A stretch of DNA of 64,000 bases from DASWJZ01 sp963720705 (GTDB lineage Bacteria; Pseudomonadota; Alphaproteobacteria; Rhizobiales; Afifellaceae). A program made the position numbers and the translations under genes. The notes below the pieces were generated by a model. That model saw only the letters and a program-made list of their open reading frames with translations. It made no database searches and was not told the DNA's origin. Location of the stretch: positions 186,001 through 250,000 of the forward strand of contig CAVRGJ010000001.1 of assembly GCA_963720705.1 (NCBI GenBank), read 5' to 3'. This document shows positions 27,547 to 35,975 of the stretch, one piece after another. Within the stretch, counting starts at the first letter, position 1. The number at the start of each line of letters is the position of its first letter.

Positions 27547-27620
27547 ACAATCGCAGAAGCCGCTGTGGCTTCTCGCGGAGGAGCACTTGCTCCCTCCCGT
27601 CCCACGGCCTATCCGGGGTC

Positions 27621-28310
27621 ATGGCGCTTGCCGAATCCGTCGAGCCGAAAGAACGGGCTCCGACCGTCCGCGCGACGTTTCGCGCCGAGCGGAAACTCTT
27701 CCGCGAAGGATTCCTGCGCGTCGCCGGCGTGGACGAGGCGGGACGCGGGCCGCTCGCCGGACCGGTGGTCGCCGCCGCCGTGGTGCTCGACCCAAAGAGG
27801 CTCCCGAAGGGAATCGCCAATTCCAAGATTCTGACGGCCGAGCGGCGGGAAGAGCTCTTCGCCGTTCTTTGCGAGCGCGCCGAGATTTCCGTCGCCTTCG
27901 GCTCGGTCGCCGAAATCGACCGCGTCAACATCTTGCAGGCGACGCTTGTCGCCATGCGCCGCGCCGTGCGCGGCCTCTCGCTGCCGGTCGACGCTGCGCT
28001 GATCGACGGCAACGTGGTGCCGCAGAAGATGCCCTGCGAGGCGCGGCCGATCGTGGACGGCGACGCTTTGTGCCTGTCGATCGCCGCCGCCTCGATCGTC
28101 GCCAAGGTGATGCGCGACCGGCTGATGGCGCGCTGCGACGCTAGCTTTTCCGGCTACGGCCTTGCCGCACACAAGGGCTATTCGACGAAAGCGCATCAGA
28201 CGGCGCTCGCCGACCTTGGGCCGTGCCGGCTGCATCGGCGAAGCTTCTGGCGTGTGGCGGCTTTCTTCGAGCCCGTGCAGGGCGACTTGTCCGAGGCGTG
28301 GGACGAATAG
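27621..28310 (+). CDS. rnhB: Ribonuclease HII
   Basis: Type 2 RNase H that cuts 5' of ribonucleotides misincorporated in DNA and degrades RNA:DNA hybrids. The 229-residue protein contains GVDEAGRGPLAGPVVAAAVVL near residue 35, with the catalytic Asp-Glu pair, plus DGNVVPQK and the third acidic region SIAAASIVAKVMRDRLM. AAHKGYSTKAH is the conserved C-terminal substrate loop. The ATG at 27621 is the start that begins the family-like N-terminus; upstream in-frame sequence is repeat-derived. It converges with the ATP synthase operon. RnhA is also present in this window (55703), so both RNase H types are encoded. Confidence 0.95.
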   Translation: MALAESVEPKERAPTVRATFRAERKLFREGFLRVAGVDEAGRGPLAGPVVAAAVVLDPKRLPKGIANSKILTAERREELFAVLCERAEISVAFGSVAEIDRVNILQATLVAMRRAVRGLSLPVDAALIDGNVVPQKMPCEARPIVDGDALCLSIAAASIVAKVMRDRLMARCDASFSGYGLAAHKGYSTKAHQTALADLGPCRLHRRSFWRVAAFFEPVQGDLSEAWDE

Positions 28311-28330
28311 CCGCCTGACGCTTCAGAACT

Positions 28331-28436
28331 GTCGTCATGCCCGGACTTGATCCGGGCATCCATTCCAGAGCGAATTGGTCAACCATGAGCGTGACGGAAC
28401 GGAATGGATTGCCGGGTCAGGCCCGCAATAACGACG
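28331..28436. repeat. Composite palindromic element between rnhB and atpF
   Basis: ATGCCCGGA (28337-28345) and TCCGGGCAT (28351-28359) form a hairpin; ATTGCCGGG and CCCGCAAT follow as a weaker one near 28406-28427. The flanks CATCCATTCC and GGAATGGATTG are themselves near-complements, so the whole unit could fold as a cruciform. It belongs to the same family as 37719-37749. Confidence 0.72.
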
Positions 28437-28452
28437 GACGTGAGATGATAGC

Positions 28453-28944
28453 CTAGTTCAGGTTCTTCCTGACCGCTTCGATCGAGCGCTCGACCAGCTC
28501 CTCGCCGGTCTTGCCCTTCGCTTCTTCCGCAAGGATGCGGCCGGCCGCTGCCGTCGCGACATCGATCGCGCGGCTCCTGACCTCGGCGACGGCCTGTTGC
28601 TCCGCCTGCGCGATCCGCGCCTCGACGGCCTTGGTGCGGCGGACCACGTAGTCTTCGATGCGGGCGCGCGATTCGGAGGAAAGCGCTTCGGCTTCGCGCT
28701 TCGCCTGCGCGATGATCGCCTCGGCCTCGCTCTCCGCGTTGCTGCGCTTCTTCTGGTATTCCTTCAGCAGCGCCTCGGCCTCCTCGCGAAGCCGCCGCGC
28801 CTCGTCGAGCTCGGAGCGGATTTTTGCGGCGCGGTCGTCAAGCGCCTTCACCAGCATACCCGGCACCTTCAGGTAGATCATGACGCCGAGGATGACGAGC
28901 AGGCCCAAGAAGACCCAGAGCGTGGCCCATTGCGTGGCGTTCAT
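28453..28944 (-). CDS. atpF: ATP synthase Fo subunit b
   Basis: Peripheral-stalk subunit that ties the membrane a subunit to the F1 head; 163 residues. An N-terminal membrane helix (about 8-28, ATLWVFLGLLVILGVMIYL) is followed by a long charged alpha-helix of stalk type rich in Arg, Glu and Ala (KALDDRAAKIRSELDEARRL onward). It is the last gene of the minus-strand Fo operon and starts 2 bases after the b' stop, so it is translated as part of one message. Alphaproteobacteria and photosynthetic bacteria use a b/b' heterodimer, which matches the two neighbouring genes. Confidence 0.95.
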   Translation of the reverse strand: MNATQWATLWVFLGLLVILGVMIYLKVPGMLVKALDDRAAKIRSELDEARRLREEAEALLKEYQKKRSNAESEAEAIIAQAKREAEALSSESRARIEDYVVRRTKAVEARIAQAEQQAVAEVRSRAIDVATAAAGRILAEEAKGKTGEELVERSIEAVRKNLN

Positions 28945-28945
28945 G

Positions 28946-29554
28946 TCAGGCGCTCTCCCCGATCACCGCTTCGACCGCGCGCGCGATCTCGGCCTTGCCG
29001 ACCTTGGCGCCGACCAGCACTTCGACCATCGTCTCGACCGCGTCCTTGGCGATCGCGTCGACGCCGGCGAGCGCCGCCTGCTTGACCTTGGCGATCTCAG
29101 CCTCCGCGGCAGCGAGCTTGTCGTTCAACGACGCTTCGGTCTTGGCGCGGTCGGCGTCGACGTCTGCCTTCGCTGCGTCGCGCGCCTTCTGGCCGATCTG
29201 GTGAGCGTTCTGCCGCGCCTGAGCCAGCGCCTCTTCGTAGGCGGCGACCGCGGCTTCCAATTCCGTCTTCATGCGCCCGGCCTCGGCCAGGTCGCCGGAG
29301 ATGCGGCCGGCCCGTTCCTCAAGGATGCCGCCGATCCGCGGCACCGCGACGCGCTTCATCAGGAGGTAGAGGCCACCGAAGGCAATCACCAGCCAGAAGA
29401 GCTGCAAGCCGAACGTCGACGGATCGAAGGGCGGAAACTGCTCGTGTCCGCCGCCGTGCGCGCCGCTCGGCGCCGCCGTCGTCGCTTGCGTCGCGCCGGC
29501 CGCAGGTGCTGCCGGCGTCTCCGTCTGCGCCAAAGCCGATGAAACGAAGGTCAC
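28946..29554 (-). CDS. atpG: ATP synthase Fo subunit b'
   Basis: Second stalk subunit (b'), 202 residues, forming a heterodimer with b. The N-terminus is a variable Ala/Thr/Gly-rich extension of about 48 residues, then a membrane helix (LQLFWLVIAFGGLYLLM) and PRIGGILEERAGRISGDLAEA, the family signature. A long coiled helix follows. The start is GTG at 29554; the N-terminal extension is typical of the alphaproteobacterial b'. Some databases call the gene atpF2 or atpX. It lies 46 bases from atpE on the same strand. Confidence 0.93.
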   Translation of the reverse strand: MTFVSSALAQTETPAAPAAGATQATTAAPSGAHGGGHEQFPPFDPSTFGLQLFWLVIAFGGLYLLMKRVAVPRIGGILEERAGRISGDLAEAGRMKTELEAAVAAYEEALAQARQNAHQIGQKARDAAKADVDADRAKTEASLNDKLAAAEAEIAKVKQAALAGVDAIAKDAVETMVEVLVGAKVGKAEIARAVEAVIGESA

Positions 29555-29600
29555 GGGCCGATGCCCTCCTCTTCAGGCGGCCGAAGCCGCCCGTCCGCTC

Positions 29601-29828
29601 TTAGACGGCGAAGATCAGGAGCAGCGCGATCAGCAGCGAGAAGATGCCGAGCGCTTCCGTCACCGCGAAGCCGAAGATAAGGCGGCCGAACTGGCCGTCG
29701 GCAGCGGCGGGATTGCGGATCGCGCTCTGCAAATAGAGGCCAAAGAGCGAGCCGAGGCCGATGCCGGCGCCGCCCATTCCGATACAGGCGATACCGGCTC
29801 CGATCAGCTTTGCAGCATCCGCTTCCAT
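29601..29828 (-). CDS. atpE: ATP synthase Fo subunit c
   Basis: The proton-carrying ring subunit; 75 residues, two helices. The first helix is AAKLIGAGIACIGMGGAGIGLGSLFG, with the glycine pattern needed for tight packing. The polar loop is RNPAAADGQ. The second helix contains the essential carboxylate in FGFAVTEALGIFSLL; it is glutamate, as is usual in this group. It is followed by b' and preceded by atpB. Sequence is complete and typical. Confidence 0.97.
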   Translation of the reverse strand: MEADAAKLIGAGIACIGMGGAGIGLGSLFGLYLQSAIRNPAAADGQFGRLIFGFAVTEALGIFSLLIALLLIFAV

Positions 29829-29861
29829 GATGAACTCCTTCGATCTCGCGTTGGTGTGATT

Positions 29862-30635
29862 TCAGTGTGTCGGGTGAAGCGCGTCGTTCAGATACATGCA
29901 GGTCAGGATCGCGAAGACATAGGCCTGCAGGAAGGCGACGAGGATTTCGAGCGCGGTCAGCGCGACGGTCATCGCAAAGGGGATCACCGCGCCGACCCAG
30001 CCGGCGACGCCGAAGGCGCCGAGCATCAGGATGAAGCTTGCGAAGACTTTCAGCGTGATATGGCCGGCGAGCATGTTGGCGAAGAGACGAACCGAGAGGC
30101 TGATCGGCCGCGACAGGAATGACATGACCTCGATCGCGACGACGAGCGGCAACAGATAGCCAGGCACACCTTGCGGCACGAAGAGGCCGAGGAATTTCAC
30201 GCCGTTCCTGTAGAAGCCGTAGAGGATCACGAGCAGGATGATCGTCACGGCAAGCGCGGCGGTGATGACGATGTGGCTCGTCACCGTGAAGAAATAGGGC
30301 ACCAGCCCGATCACGTTGCAGAAGAGCACGAACATGAAGATGGAGAAAACGAACGGGAAGAACCGCATCCCGTCCTTGCCGGCCGCCTCGCGCAGCATGT
30401 TCGCGGTGAATTCGTAGGAGATCTCGGCAAGCGCCTGTATGCGGCCCGGAACGACGGCGCGGCTCGACGTGCCAAGGATGAGGAGCGCGGCGATCAGCGC
30501 CACCGCGATGAACATGAAGAGCGCGGAATTGGTGAAGGCGATATGGACGCCGCCGATCGTGCCGAAATCGACGAGGCTGTGGATGCCGAACTGATGGATC
30601 GGGTCGACCTTGTCGGTGGCCGCTGTCTGTTCCAA
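29862..30635 (-). CDS. atpB: ATP synthase Fo subunit a
   Basis: Membrane subunit a (257 residues), which forms the proton half-channels against the c-ring. The N-terminus contains HQFGIHSLVDFGTIGG. Five to six membrane helices follow. The essential arginine is in the SLSVRLFANMLAGHITLKVF segment near residue 190, and the C-terminal helices include LEILVAFLQAYVFAILTCMYLNDALH. It lies between atpI and atpE in the order I-B-E-b'-b, the standard alphaproteobacterial Fo operon, which is separate from the F1 genes. Confidence 0.97.
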   Translation of the reverse strand: MEQTAATDKVDPIHQFGIHSLVDFGTIGGVHIAFTNSALFMFIAVALIAALLILGTSSRAVVPGRIQALAEISYEFTANMLREAAGKDGMRFFPFVFSIFMFVLFCNVIGLVPYFFTVTSHIVITAALAVTIILLVILYGFYRNGVKFLGLFVPQGVPGYLLPLVVAIEVMSFLSRPISLSVRLFANMLAGHITLKVFASFILMLGAFGVAGWVGAVIPFAMTVALTALEILVAFLQAYVFAILTCMYLNDALHPTH

Positions 30636-30673
30636 GCCTCGTCCCCTTTCGCCCGAACCCGCGGGCTACGATC

Positions 30674-31036
30674 TCAATTCGACCTGCGATCGCCGCTCGA
30701 CGCGCTCGAGATTCGCGCTGACGCGCGCACCACGTTGAACACGCCAGCCACGAAGCCGAGCAGCAGAAAGCCTATCAAACCCCACGGCGACGTTCCCGCC
30801 AAGCGGTCAAGCCCCCAGCCCAAGGCTATGCCGACCAGAATGCCGGCGACGAACTCGCTCGCCAGCCGAAAAGCATAGGCGAAATCCGTATTGCCGGCCC
30901 GTTTCGGCTCCTCGGCTTCCGCATGCTCACGCTTCTCAGCGTCGATGGCACGCGAAAGACGCTCAAGCCGGCGTGCAAGATCGGCGTCGGATCCCTTAGC
31001 GTCCGTCCTTCCCGATTTCTCGTCTTCCGCCGCCAT
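30674..31036 (-). CDS. atpI: ATP synthase protein AtpI
   Basis: Small membrane protein of 120 residues thought to help assemble the c-ring. The first about 55 residues are charged and cytoplasmic (EDEKSGRTDAKGSDADLARR). Two helices follow: FAYAFRLASEFVAGILVGIALGWGL and PWGLIGFLLLGFVAGVFNVVR, separated by DRLAGTSP, the AtpI pattern. The ATG at 31036 is preferred to a TTG at 31078. It is the first gene of the operon, behind the promoter at 31115-31143. Confidence 0.92.
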   Translation of the reverse strand: MAAEDEKSGRTDAKGSDADLARRLERLSRAIDAEKREHAEAEEPKRAGNTDFAYAFRLASEFVAGILVGIALGWGLDRLAGTSPWGLIGFLLLGFVAGVFNVVRASARISSASSGDRRSN

Positions 31037-31114
31037 CCGAGTGTCCGGAAACCCGCCCTTCAGACAGCGCGCAAACAAGCGTCGGCAGAGGCGGACCCCT
31101 CCGAAACCGGGCGC

Positions 31115-31143
31115 ACCTTAGTTTTGGCTCCCATGGGTGTCAA
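31115..31143 (-). promoter_or_regulatory. Sigma-70-type promoter of the Fo operon
   Basis: On the minus strand, an exact -35 TTGACA (31143-31138), a 17-base spacer, then TAAGGT (31120-31115) as -10. The predicted start is about 70 bases before the atpI ATG. The exact -35 and ideal spacing make this the strongest promoter-like sequence I noticed. Confidence 0.65.
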
Positions 31144-31213
31144 GGCAACCGCAATTGGGATCAACCCATTGCAATATATCGCCTTTTTCTGCCAACCGAG
31201 GCGTAGAACTCGC

Positions 31214-34200
31214 TCAGCTCGCCTCGCGAAAGCGCTCTGCCACCGCCAGGTCGACGGACACCACCTGCGAGACGCCACGCTCGGCCATGGTCACGCCGAG
31301 GAGCCGGTCCATCTGCGCCATCGTGATCGGATTATGGGTGACGACGATGAAGCGCGTGTCGGTGCGCCGGCGCATGTCGTCGAGGAGCTTGCAGAAGCGG
31401 TCGACATTGGCGTCGTCGAGCGGCGCATCGACCTCGTCGAGGACGCAGATCGGCGAGGGGTTGGTGAGGAAGACGGCGAAGATCAGCGCGAGCGCGGTCA
31501 GCGCCTGCTCGCCGCCGGAAAGGAGCGTTATCGATTGCGGGCGCTTGCCCGGCGGCCGCGCGACGATCTCAAGGCCGGCTTCGAGCGGGTCGTCGGAGCC
31601 GACGAGGGCAAGTTCTGCTGTGCCGCCGCCGAAGAGGTGCTTGAACAGTCCCGCGAAGTGGCCGTTCACCGTCTCGAAGGCGGCCACGAGACGCTGGCGG
31701 CCTTCGCGGTTCAAGTTCTGGATGCCGAGGCGCAGCCGCTTGATCGCCTCCTCGAGATCCTCTTTCTCCACCCGCATCTCGCCGAGCCGCGTCTCGAGTT
31801 CCCGCGCCTCCTCCTCGGCGCGCAGATTGACGCCGCCGAGGCGATCACGCTCAGCCTTCAGCCTGTGAAGTCGCGTCTCGACGGCGGCGGCCTCAGGCGT
31901 CTCTTCGTCGGCGCCGAGACCGGCGAGGCTGCGAAGGTCGTCGAGCGGCCAGTCGAAATGCTCGGCGATCTGGGCGGCGAGCTCCGATTTGCGGGCCTGC
32001 GCAGCGATGACGCGCTCCTCGTCGCGGCCTCGCCGCTCGCGCGCCTCGGAGAGCGCGTCAAGAGCGGCACGCGCCGTCTCCTGCGCGGTCCGATGCGCGG
32101 CTTCCGCGTCGGCAAGCTCACCCTCCGCCGCAAAGCGCTCGGCCGTCGCCGCGTCAGTCTCGCTTGAGAGCGCACGGCGCCGGTCGGCGAACAGACCGGG
32201 GTCGTCCGGAACGGCGGCGATTTCCGTATCGAGTGTCGCCAAGCGCTCCTTCAGCTCGGCGACGCGCTCGTCGGCGCGCTGGAGCCGCGCGGCCCAGCGC
32301 TCGCGCTCAGCGGCGATATCGGCAAGGCGGAGCTGCCGCACCGTCTGCCCGTGCGTCGCGCGCTCGGCCTCAAGCCGCGCTTCAGCGGCGCGCCGGCGCT
32401 CCGCGGAGAGCGCGGCCTGCACATCGTCGCGGCGCCGCTCAAGCGCCGCAGCCTCGGCAAGGCCGGCGAGCGCATCTTCGGCCGCACGAAGCTCGGCGTT
32501 GCAGGTCTCGGTGTCGGACTCGATTCGCGCCAGAGCACCGGCAAAGGCTGAAACACGCTCGACGACGCGAGCCTGCCGCCTCTCGGCATCCGTCACCGCC
32601 CGCCGCTTCGTCTCCAATGCCTGATGGGCGTCGTGCAGCGCGCGGCGGGCTTCGGCGTCGAAAGTCTCGGCATCGGCGCGAAGCTGCGTGGCGGTGCCAA
32701 AGCCGTCGAGCGCCTTCTCCACGTCCGAGCGCGCGGAATCCAGTTCCTGCCTGAGTGCGGCAAGGCGGGTCCGCTGCTCAAGGCGCCTTGCACGCGCCGC
32801 GGCGGCGCCTGCCGCAGCCTCAAGCCCGTCCCAGCGCCATAGCCCGCCGTCCAGGCTGACCAGACGCTGGCCGGCCGCAAGAAGCGGCTGCAGCGTCGAG
32901 GCTTCTGCCGCCGCGACGACGCCGACCTGGCGAAGCCGACGCGTTAGGTTCTCCGGCCCGCGCACGAAATCGACAAGCGGCGCGGTGCCGGGGGGAAGCG
33001 CCGGATCCGCCTCGCCTCGACCGCTCGCCCCCCAACGGACCGGCGCCGCGCGATCAAGCGATGCGTCGAGATCGTCGCCGAGCGCGGCGGCAAGCGCCTG
33101 CTCGTAACCGGACGCGACTTCGAGCGCATCGATCAGCGGCGGATAACGGTCGGCGCCGGTGGCGTTCAAGACATCGGCGAGCATGCGAGCCTCGGCGTCG
33201 AGCGCGCCGAAAGCGCGCTCAGCCGTATCGTAGGGTCCGCGCGCGCGGCGCTCCGCCTCGCGCGCCGTCGCATAGGCCGCCTCGGCCTCTTCGGCCGCCT
33301 TTTCGCGCTCCGCCACAAGGGCTTCCGCTTCGGCGAGGGCGGCCGCGGCCGCCGCAACCTCCGCCTCAGCGCCCTCGTCAGCCATGATGCGGTCGCGCTG
33401 GCTTAGCGCAGTCGCGCGCTCGTCCTCCAGCCGGCGGAGCTTCGCCTGCGCCTCGCGCATCGCGCGCTCGCGCGCGGCGCGCTCCGCCTCGGCGGCAGCA
33501 AGCGCCCCCGCCGCGGCGGCAAATTCCGCCTCCCATGCGTTGACCGAGGCGGCGGCGTTCTCAGCGGCGGCAGTCGCGGCGGCGATCTGTTCTCCCGCCT
33601 CCTCCGTCTCCGTCCTAAGCTTCTCCTCCTCGGCGTCGAGCCGCTCGGTGGCCGCGCTCGCGTCGTTTCCGATGTCACCTTCATGGCGCAAGTCGGCTTC
33701 TGCCTGGACGCGCCGCGCGACCAGTTCTTCGCGCCGCGCCCGCCGCTGCGCCTCCTCGCGGTCGATCTCGGCGGCGACTGCCTTCAGCCGCTCAAGCTTC
33801 GCCGCCGCGGCGGCGGCCTTGTCGCGAAGCGCCGGAAGCCTCTCGGCGGCATCCGATTCCGCCTTGCCAGCCTCCAACTGCGCCACTGAAGCCTCGGAAA
33901 AATGCGTGCCGGCAGCGTCGAGCTCCGCCTCCGCCTCGGCGATCCGGGCGAGCGCGTTCTCCCAATTGATGACATAGAGGATCGCTTCGGCGCGGCGAAT
34001 GTCCTCGGAGATCTTGCGGTAGCGCACAGCCTGCCGCGCCTGACGCTTCAGCCCGTCAAGCTGGCCCTCGATCTCGGCCATGACGTCGCTGACGCGGGCA
34101 AGATTGTTCTCCGCGGCGCGAAGCTTCTGCTCCGCTTCGTTGCGGCGGGCATGCAGACCGGAGATGCCGGCCGCATCCTCCAGGATGCCGCGGCGGGCGA

Positions 34201-34660
34201 TGGGTTTGGCGGCGATCAGCTCTGCCACCTGCCCCTGGCGGACGAGCGCAGACGAATGCGCCCCGGTCGCCGCGTCGGCGAAGAGGATCTGCACGTCGCG
34301 GGCGCGCACGTCGCGGCCGTTAATGCGGTAGCTCGAACCGGCGTCGCGCTCGATGCGGCGGGTGATCTCGACCGGCTCGGGACCGTTGCCGGTGCCCTCG
34401 TCACGCTCGGCGCCGAGCGTCACCTCGGCCATGTTGCGGGAGGGCCGGGTGCCGGAGCCGGAGAAGATCACGTCTTCCATGCCCCCGCCGCGCATCGCCT
34501 TGTAGGAGCTTTCGCCCATCACGAAGCGCAGCGCCTCGACAAGGTTCGACTTGCCGCAGCCGTTCGGCCCGACAACGCCGGTGATTCCTGGCTCGACCGG
34601 AACTTCGATGGCGTCGGCAAACGACTTGAAGCCGTGCAGGCGCAGACGTGTGACTTTCAT
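31214..34660 (-). CDS. smc: Chromosome segregation protein SMC
   Basis: Structural maintenance of chromosomes ATPase (1148 residues), which works with ScpA/ScpB in chromosome organisation. The N-terminal head starts MKVTRLRLHGFKSFADAIEV and has Walker A GPNGCGKSNLVEALRFVMGE. Two long coiled-coil arms, very rich in Ala, Glu and Arg, flank a hinge near residues 490-640. The C-terminal head carries the signature LLSGGEQALTALAL and Walker B PICVLDEVDAPLDDAN, followed by the D-loop. Length is normal. The next gene upstream on this strand is dsbA, 42 bases away. Antisense low-complexity frames across the coiled coil are artefacts. Confidence 0.98.
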   Translation of the reverse strand: MKVTRLRLHGFKSFADAIEVPVEPGITGVVGPNGCGKSNLVEALRFVMGESSYKAMRGGGMEDVIFSGSGTRPSRNMAEVTLGAERDEGTGNGPEPVEITRRIERDAGSSYRINGRDVRARDVQILFADAATGAHSSALVRQGQVAELIAAKPIARRGILEDAAGISGLHARRNEAEQKLRAAENNLARVSDVMAEIEGQLDGLKRQARQAVRYRKISEDIRRAEAILYVINWENALARIAEAEAELDAAGTHFSEASVAQLEAGKAESDAAERLPALRDKAAAAAAKLERLKAVAAEIDREEAQRRARREELVARRVQAEADLRHEGDIGNDASAATERLDAEEEKLRTETEEAGEQIAAATAAAENAAASVNAWEAEFAAAAGALAAAEAERAARERAMREAQAKLRRLEDERATALSQRDRIMADEGAEAEVAAAAAALAEAEALVAEREKAAEEAEAAYATAREAERRARGPYDTAERAFGALDAEARMLADVLNATGADRYPPLIDALEVASGYEQALAAALGDDLDASLDRAAPVRWGASGRGEADPALPPGTAPLVDFVRGPENLTRRLRQVGVVAAAEASTLQPLLAAGQRLVSLDGGLWRWDGLEAAAGAAAARARRLEQRTRLAALRQELDSARSDVEKALDGFGTATQLRADAETFDAEARRALHDAHQALETKRRAVTDAERRQARVVERVSAFAGALARIESDTETCNAELRAAEDALAGLAEAAALERRRDDVQAALSAERRRAAEARLEAERATHGQTVRQLRLADIAAERERWAARLQRADERVAELKERLATLDTEIAAVPDDPGLFADRRRALSSETDAATAERFAAEGELADAEAAHRTAQETARAALDALSEARERRGRDEERVIAAQARKSELAAQIAEHFDWPLDDLRSLAGLGADEETPEAAAVETRLHRLKAERDRLGGVNLRAEEEARELETRLGEMRVEKEDLEEAIKRLRLGIQNLNREGRQRLVAAFETVNGHFAGLFKHLFGGGTAELALVGSDDPLEAGLEIVARPPGKRPQSITLLSGGEQALTALALIFAVFLTNPSPICVLDEVDAPLDDANVDRFCKLLDDMRRRTDTRFIVVTHNPITMAQMDRLLGVTMAERGVSQVVSVDLAVAERFREAS

Positions 34661-34702
34661 TCGATGCGAGCCCTCGCCGCCGGCGCGGGCTCGCCGGCGC
34701 GC

Positions 34703-35332
34703 CTAATTGAGCAACGGCTCGATTGCCTTGTCCAAATCGTCAAGCGACAACGCCCCTTCATACTTCTTGCCGTTGATGAAGAACGTCGGCGTCGCATGTA
34801 CGCCGAACGCGGAGCCGCGGTCCTGAACGGCCTTGATCGCTTCGAATAGTGCCTGATTCTTCACGCATGCATCAAAACTTTGCTCGGTGAACCCGAACTG
34901 CCCGCCAACATCCAGGATACCGGCCTTCACATCGTTGACATAGAGCCATTTGTCCTGGGTACGGAAGAAGGTGTGGACGATGTCGAAGAATTTGTCGGCC
35001 GGGGCGCAGCGCGCGAGCATCGCAACGGCTAAAGCGGGCGCGTTCAACGGATATTCGCGGAAGATATAGCGGACCTTGCCGCTATCGATGTATTTGAGCT
35101 TGAAGTCGTCGAACGTCGTCATGTCGAAATGCGCGCAGTGCGGGCAGCTCATCGACGCATATTCGACGACGCTGACGGGGGCATCGGCCGGGCCGAGCAC
35201 CTTCTCGCCGATCGGTCCGGGCGTCAGGAGATCGGCGACGTTGACGTCCTGCGCCGATGCAACGGTCGAGCCAAGAGCGAGCGCGCTCGCCAGCGAGAAT
35301 GCCACGAAAACGCGGCGAGCGATTCTCACCAT
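34703..35332 (-). CDS. DsbA-family thiol:disulfide oxidoreductase
   Basis: Periplasmic thioredoxin-fold protein of 209 residues. The start at 35332 (MVRIARRVFVAFSLASALAL) has GGAAGGA seven bases upstream and gives a signal peptide with cleavage near ASA-Q. The active site is Cys63-Pro-His-Cys66, the DsbA dipeptide that makes the protein strongly oxidising. ATPTFFINGKKYEG carries the cis-proline loop. Between them is a helical insertion including FREYPLNAPALAVAML. It sits between smc and DUF721 on the same strand, an order shared by many Hyphomicrobiales. No dsbB is in the window. Confidence 0.93.
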   Translation of the reverse strand: MVRIARRVFVAFSLASALALGSTVASAQDVNVADLLTPGPIGEKVLGPADAPVSVVEYASMSCPHCAHFDMTTFDDFKLKYIDSGKVRYIFREYPLNAPALAVAMLARCAPADKFFDIVHTFFRTQDKWLYVNDVKAGILDVGGQFGFTEQSFDACVKNQALFEAIKAVQDRGSAFGVHATPTFFINGKKYEGALSLDDLDKAIEPLLN

Positions 35333-35453
35333 GTCACCATCCTTCCCGGACACATTGCCGGCGACGAAAGCCGCAGCCGCTTGAACGAAGGCTGAACGGC
35401 GCCTTGGGCCGCCTCCTTAGGACATGGCCCCGGCGCGGGAAACGGACAAGTCG

Positions 35454-35915
35454 TCACGTTCGTGCGAGAATCTTGCGGCCGAGGGCGCTCAGCAATTCCT
35501 TCAGCGGCCCGTCGATGGCGTCGAGCTTACGCGCCAATTCGGGGGGTATTTCCCGTTCGGGCGACGGGCGGGATTCCGGTGGACGTGCCGTGCCGACCGG
35601 ATGCTGCACGATCTTGACCGCGCCGACCGCCGGATAGCCGAAATAGGAATTCAGCCTATCGCGGACCTGCGCGGTCTCGTGCGAAAATTGCAGCGCCAGG
35701 GAGGGATCGCAACGCACGACGAGCGTCGCCGGGCCCTCGCGCGACCAGCGTATGCGCTCAGGCACAGTCCGCCCCGCATAGGTAGCGCCGACGATGTCCG
35801 GCCACCAGGCGATCAACTCGGCGCGCGCCAGGCCGCGCTTCCGCGCCAGCGGATCGAGCGACTTGCCGATCAGCTCGGCAACGGACTTTGCGTTCGGCCG
35901 CGACGGGTGCGCCAC
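35454..35915 (-). CDS. DUF721 (DciA-like) protein
   Basis: DUF721 protein of about 153 residues. The family is related to DciA, which helps load the replicative helicase in bacteria lacking DnaC. The conserved part is AELIGKSLDPLARKRGLARAELIAWWPDIVGATYAGRTVPERIRW near the N-terminus, followed by LVVRCDPSLALQFSHETAQVRDRLNSYFG. The C-terminal third is less conserved. A GTG at 35915 with GGAAGGAG upstream is chosen; a GTG at 35963 would add 16 residues and leave only 12 bases to the divergent mutY start. The helicase-loading role is known for the family and not shown here. Confidence 0.85.
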   Translation of the reverse strand: MAHPSRPNAKSVAELIGKSLDPLARKRGLARAELIAWWPDIVGATYAGRTVPERIRWSREGPATLVVRCDPSLALQFSHETAQVRDRLNSYFGYPAVGAVKIVQHPVGTARPPESRPSPEREIPPELARKLDAIDGPLKELLSALGRKILART

Positions 35916-35975
35916 TGTTGACGATGCTCCTTCCGCCCTTGCGTTGCAGGGCGCCGGCGCCACACATGGCGCGTG

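Noticed and set aside
31150..31175. Imperfect hairpin (GCAAT-GGG/CCC-ATTGC) downstream of smc as terminator
   Set aside because: It has a bulge and no T-tail; too weak to call.
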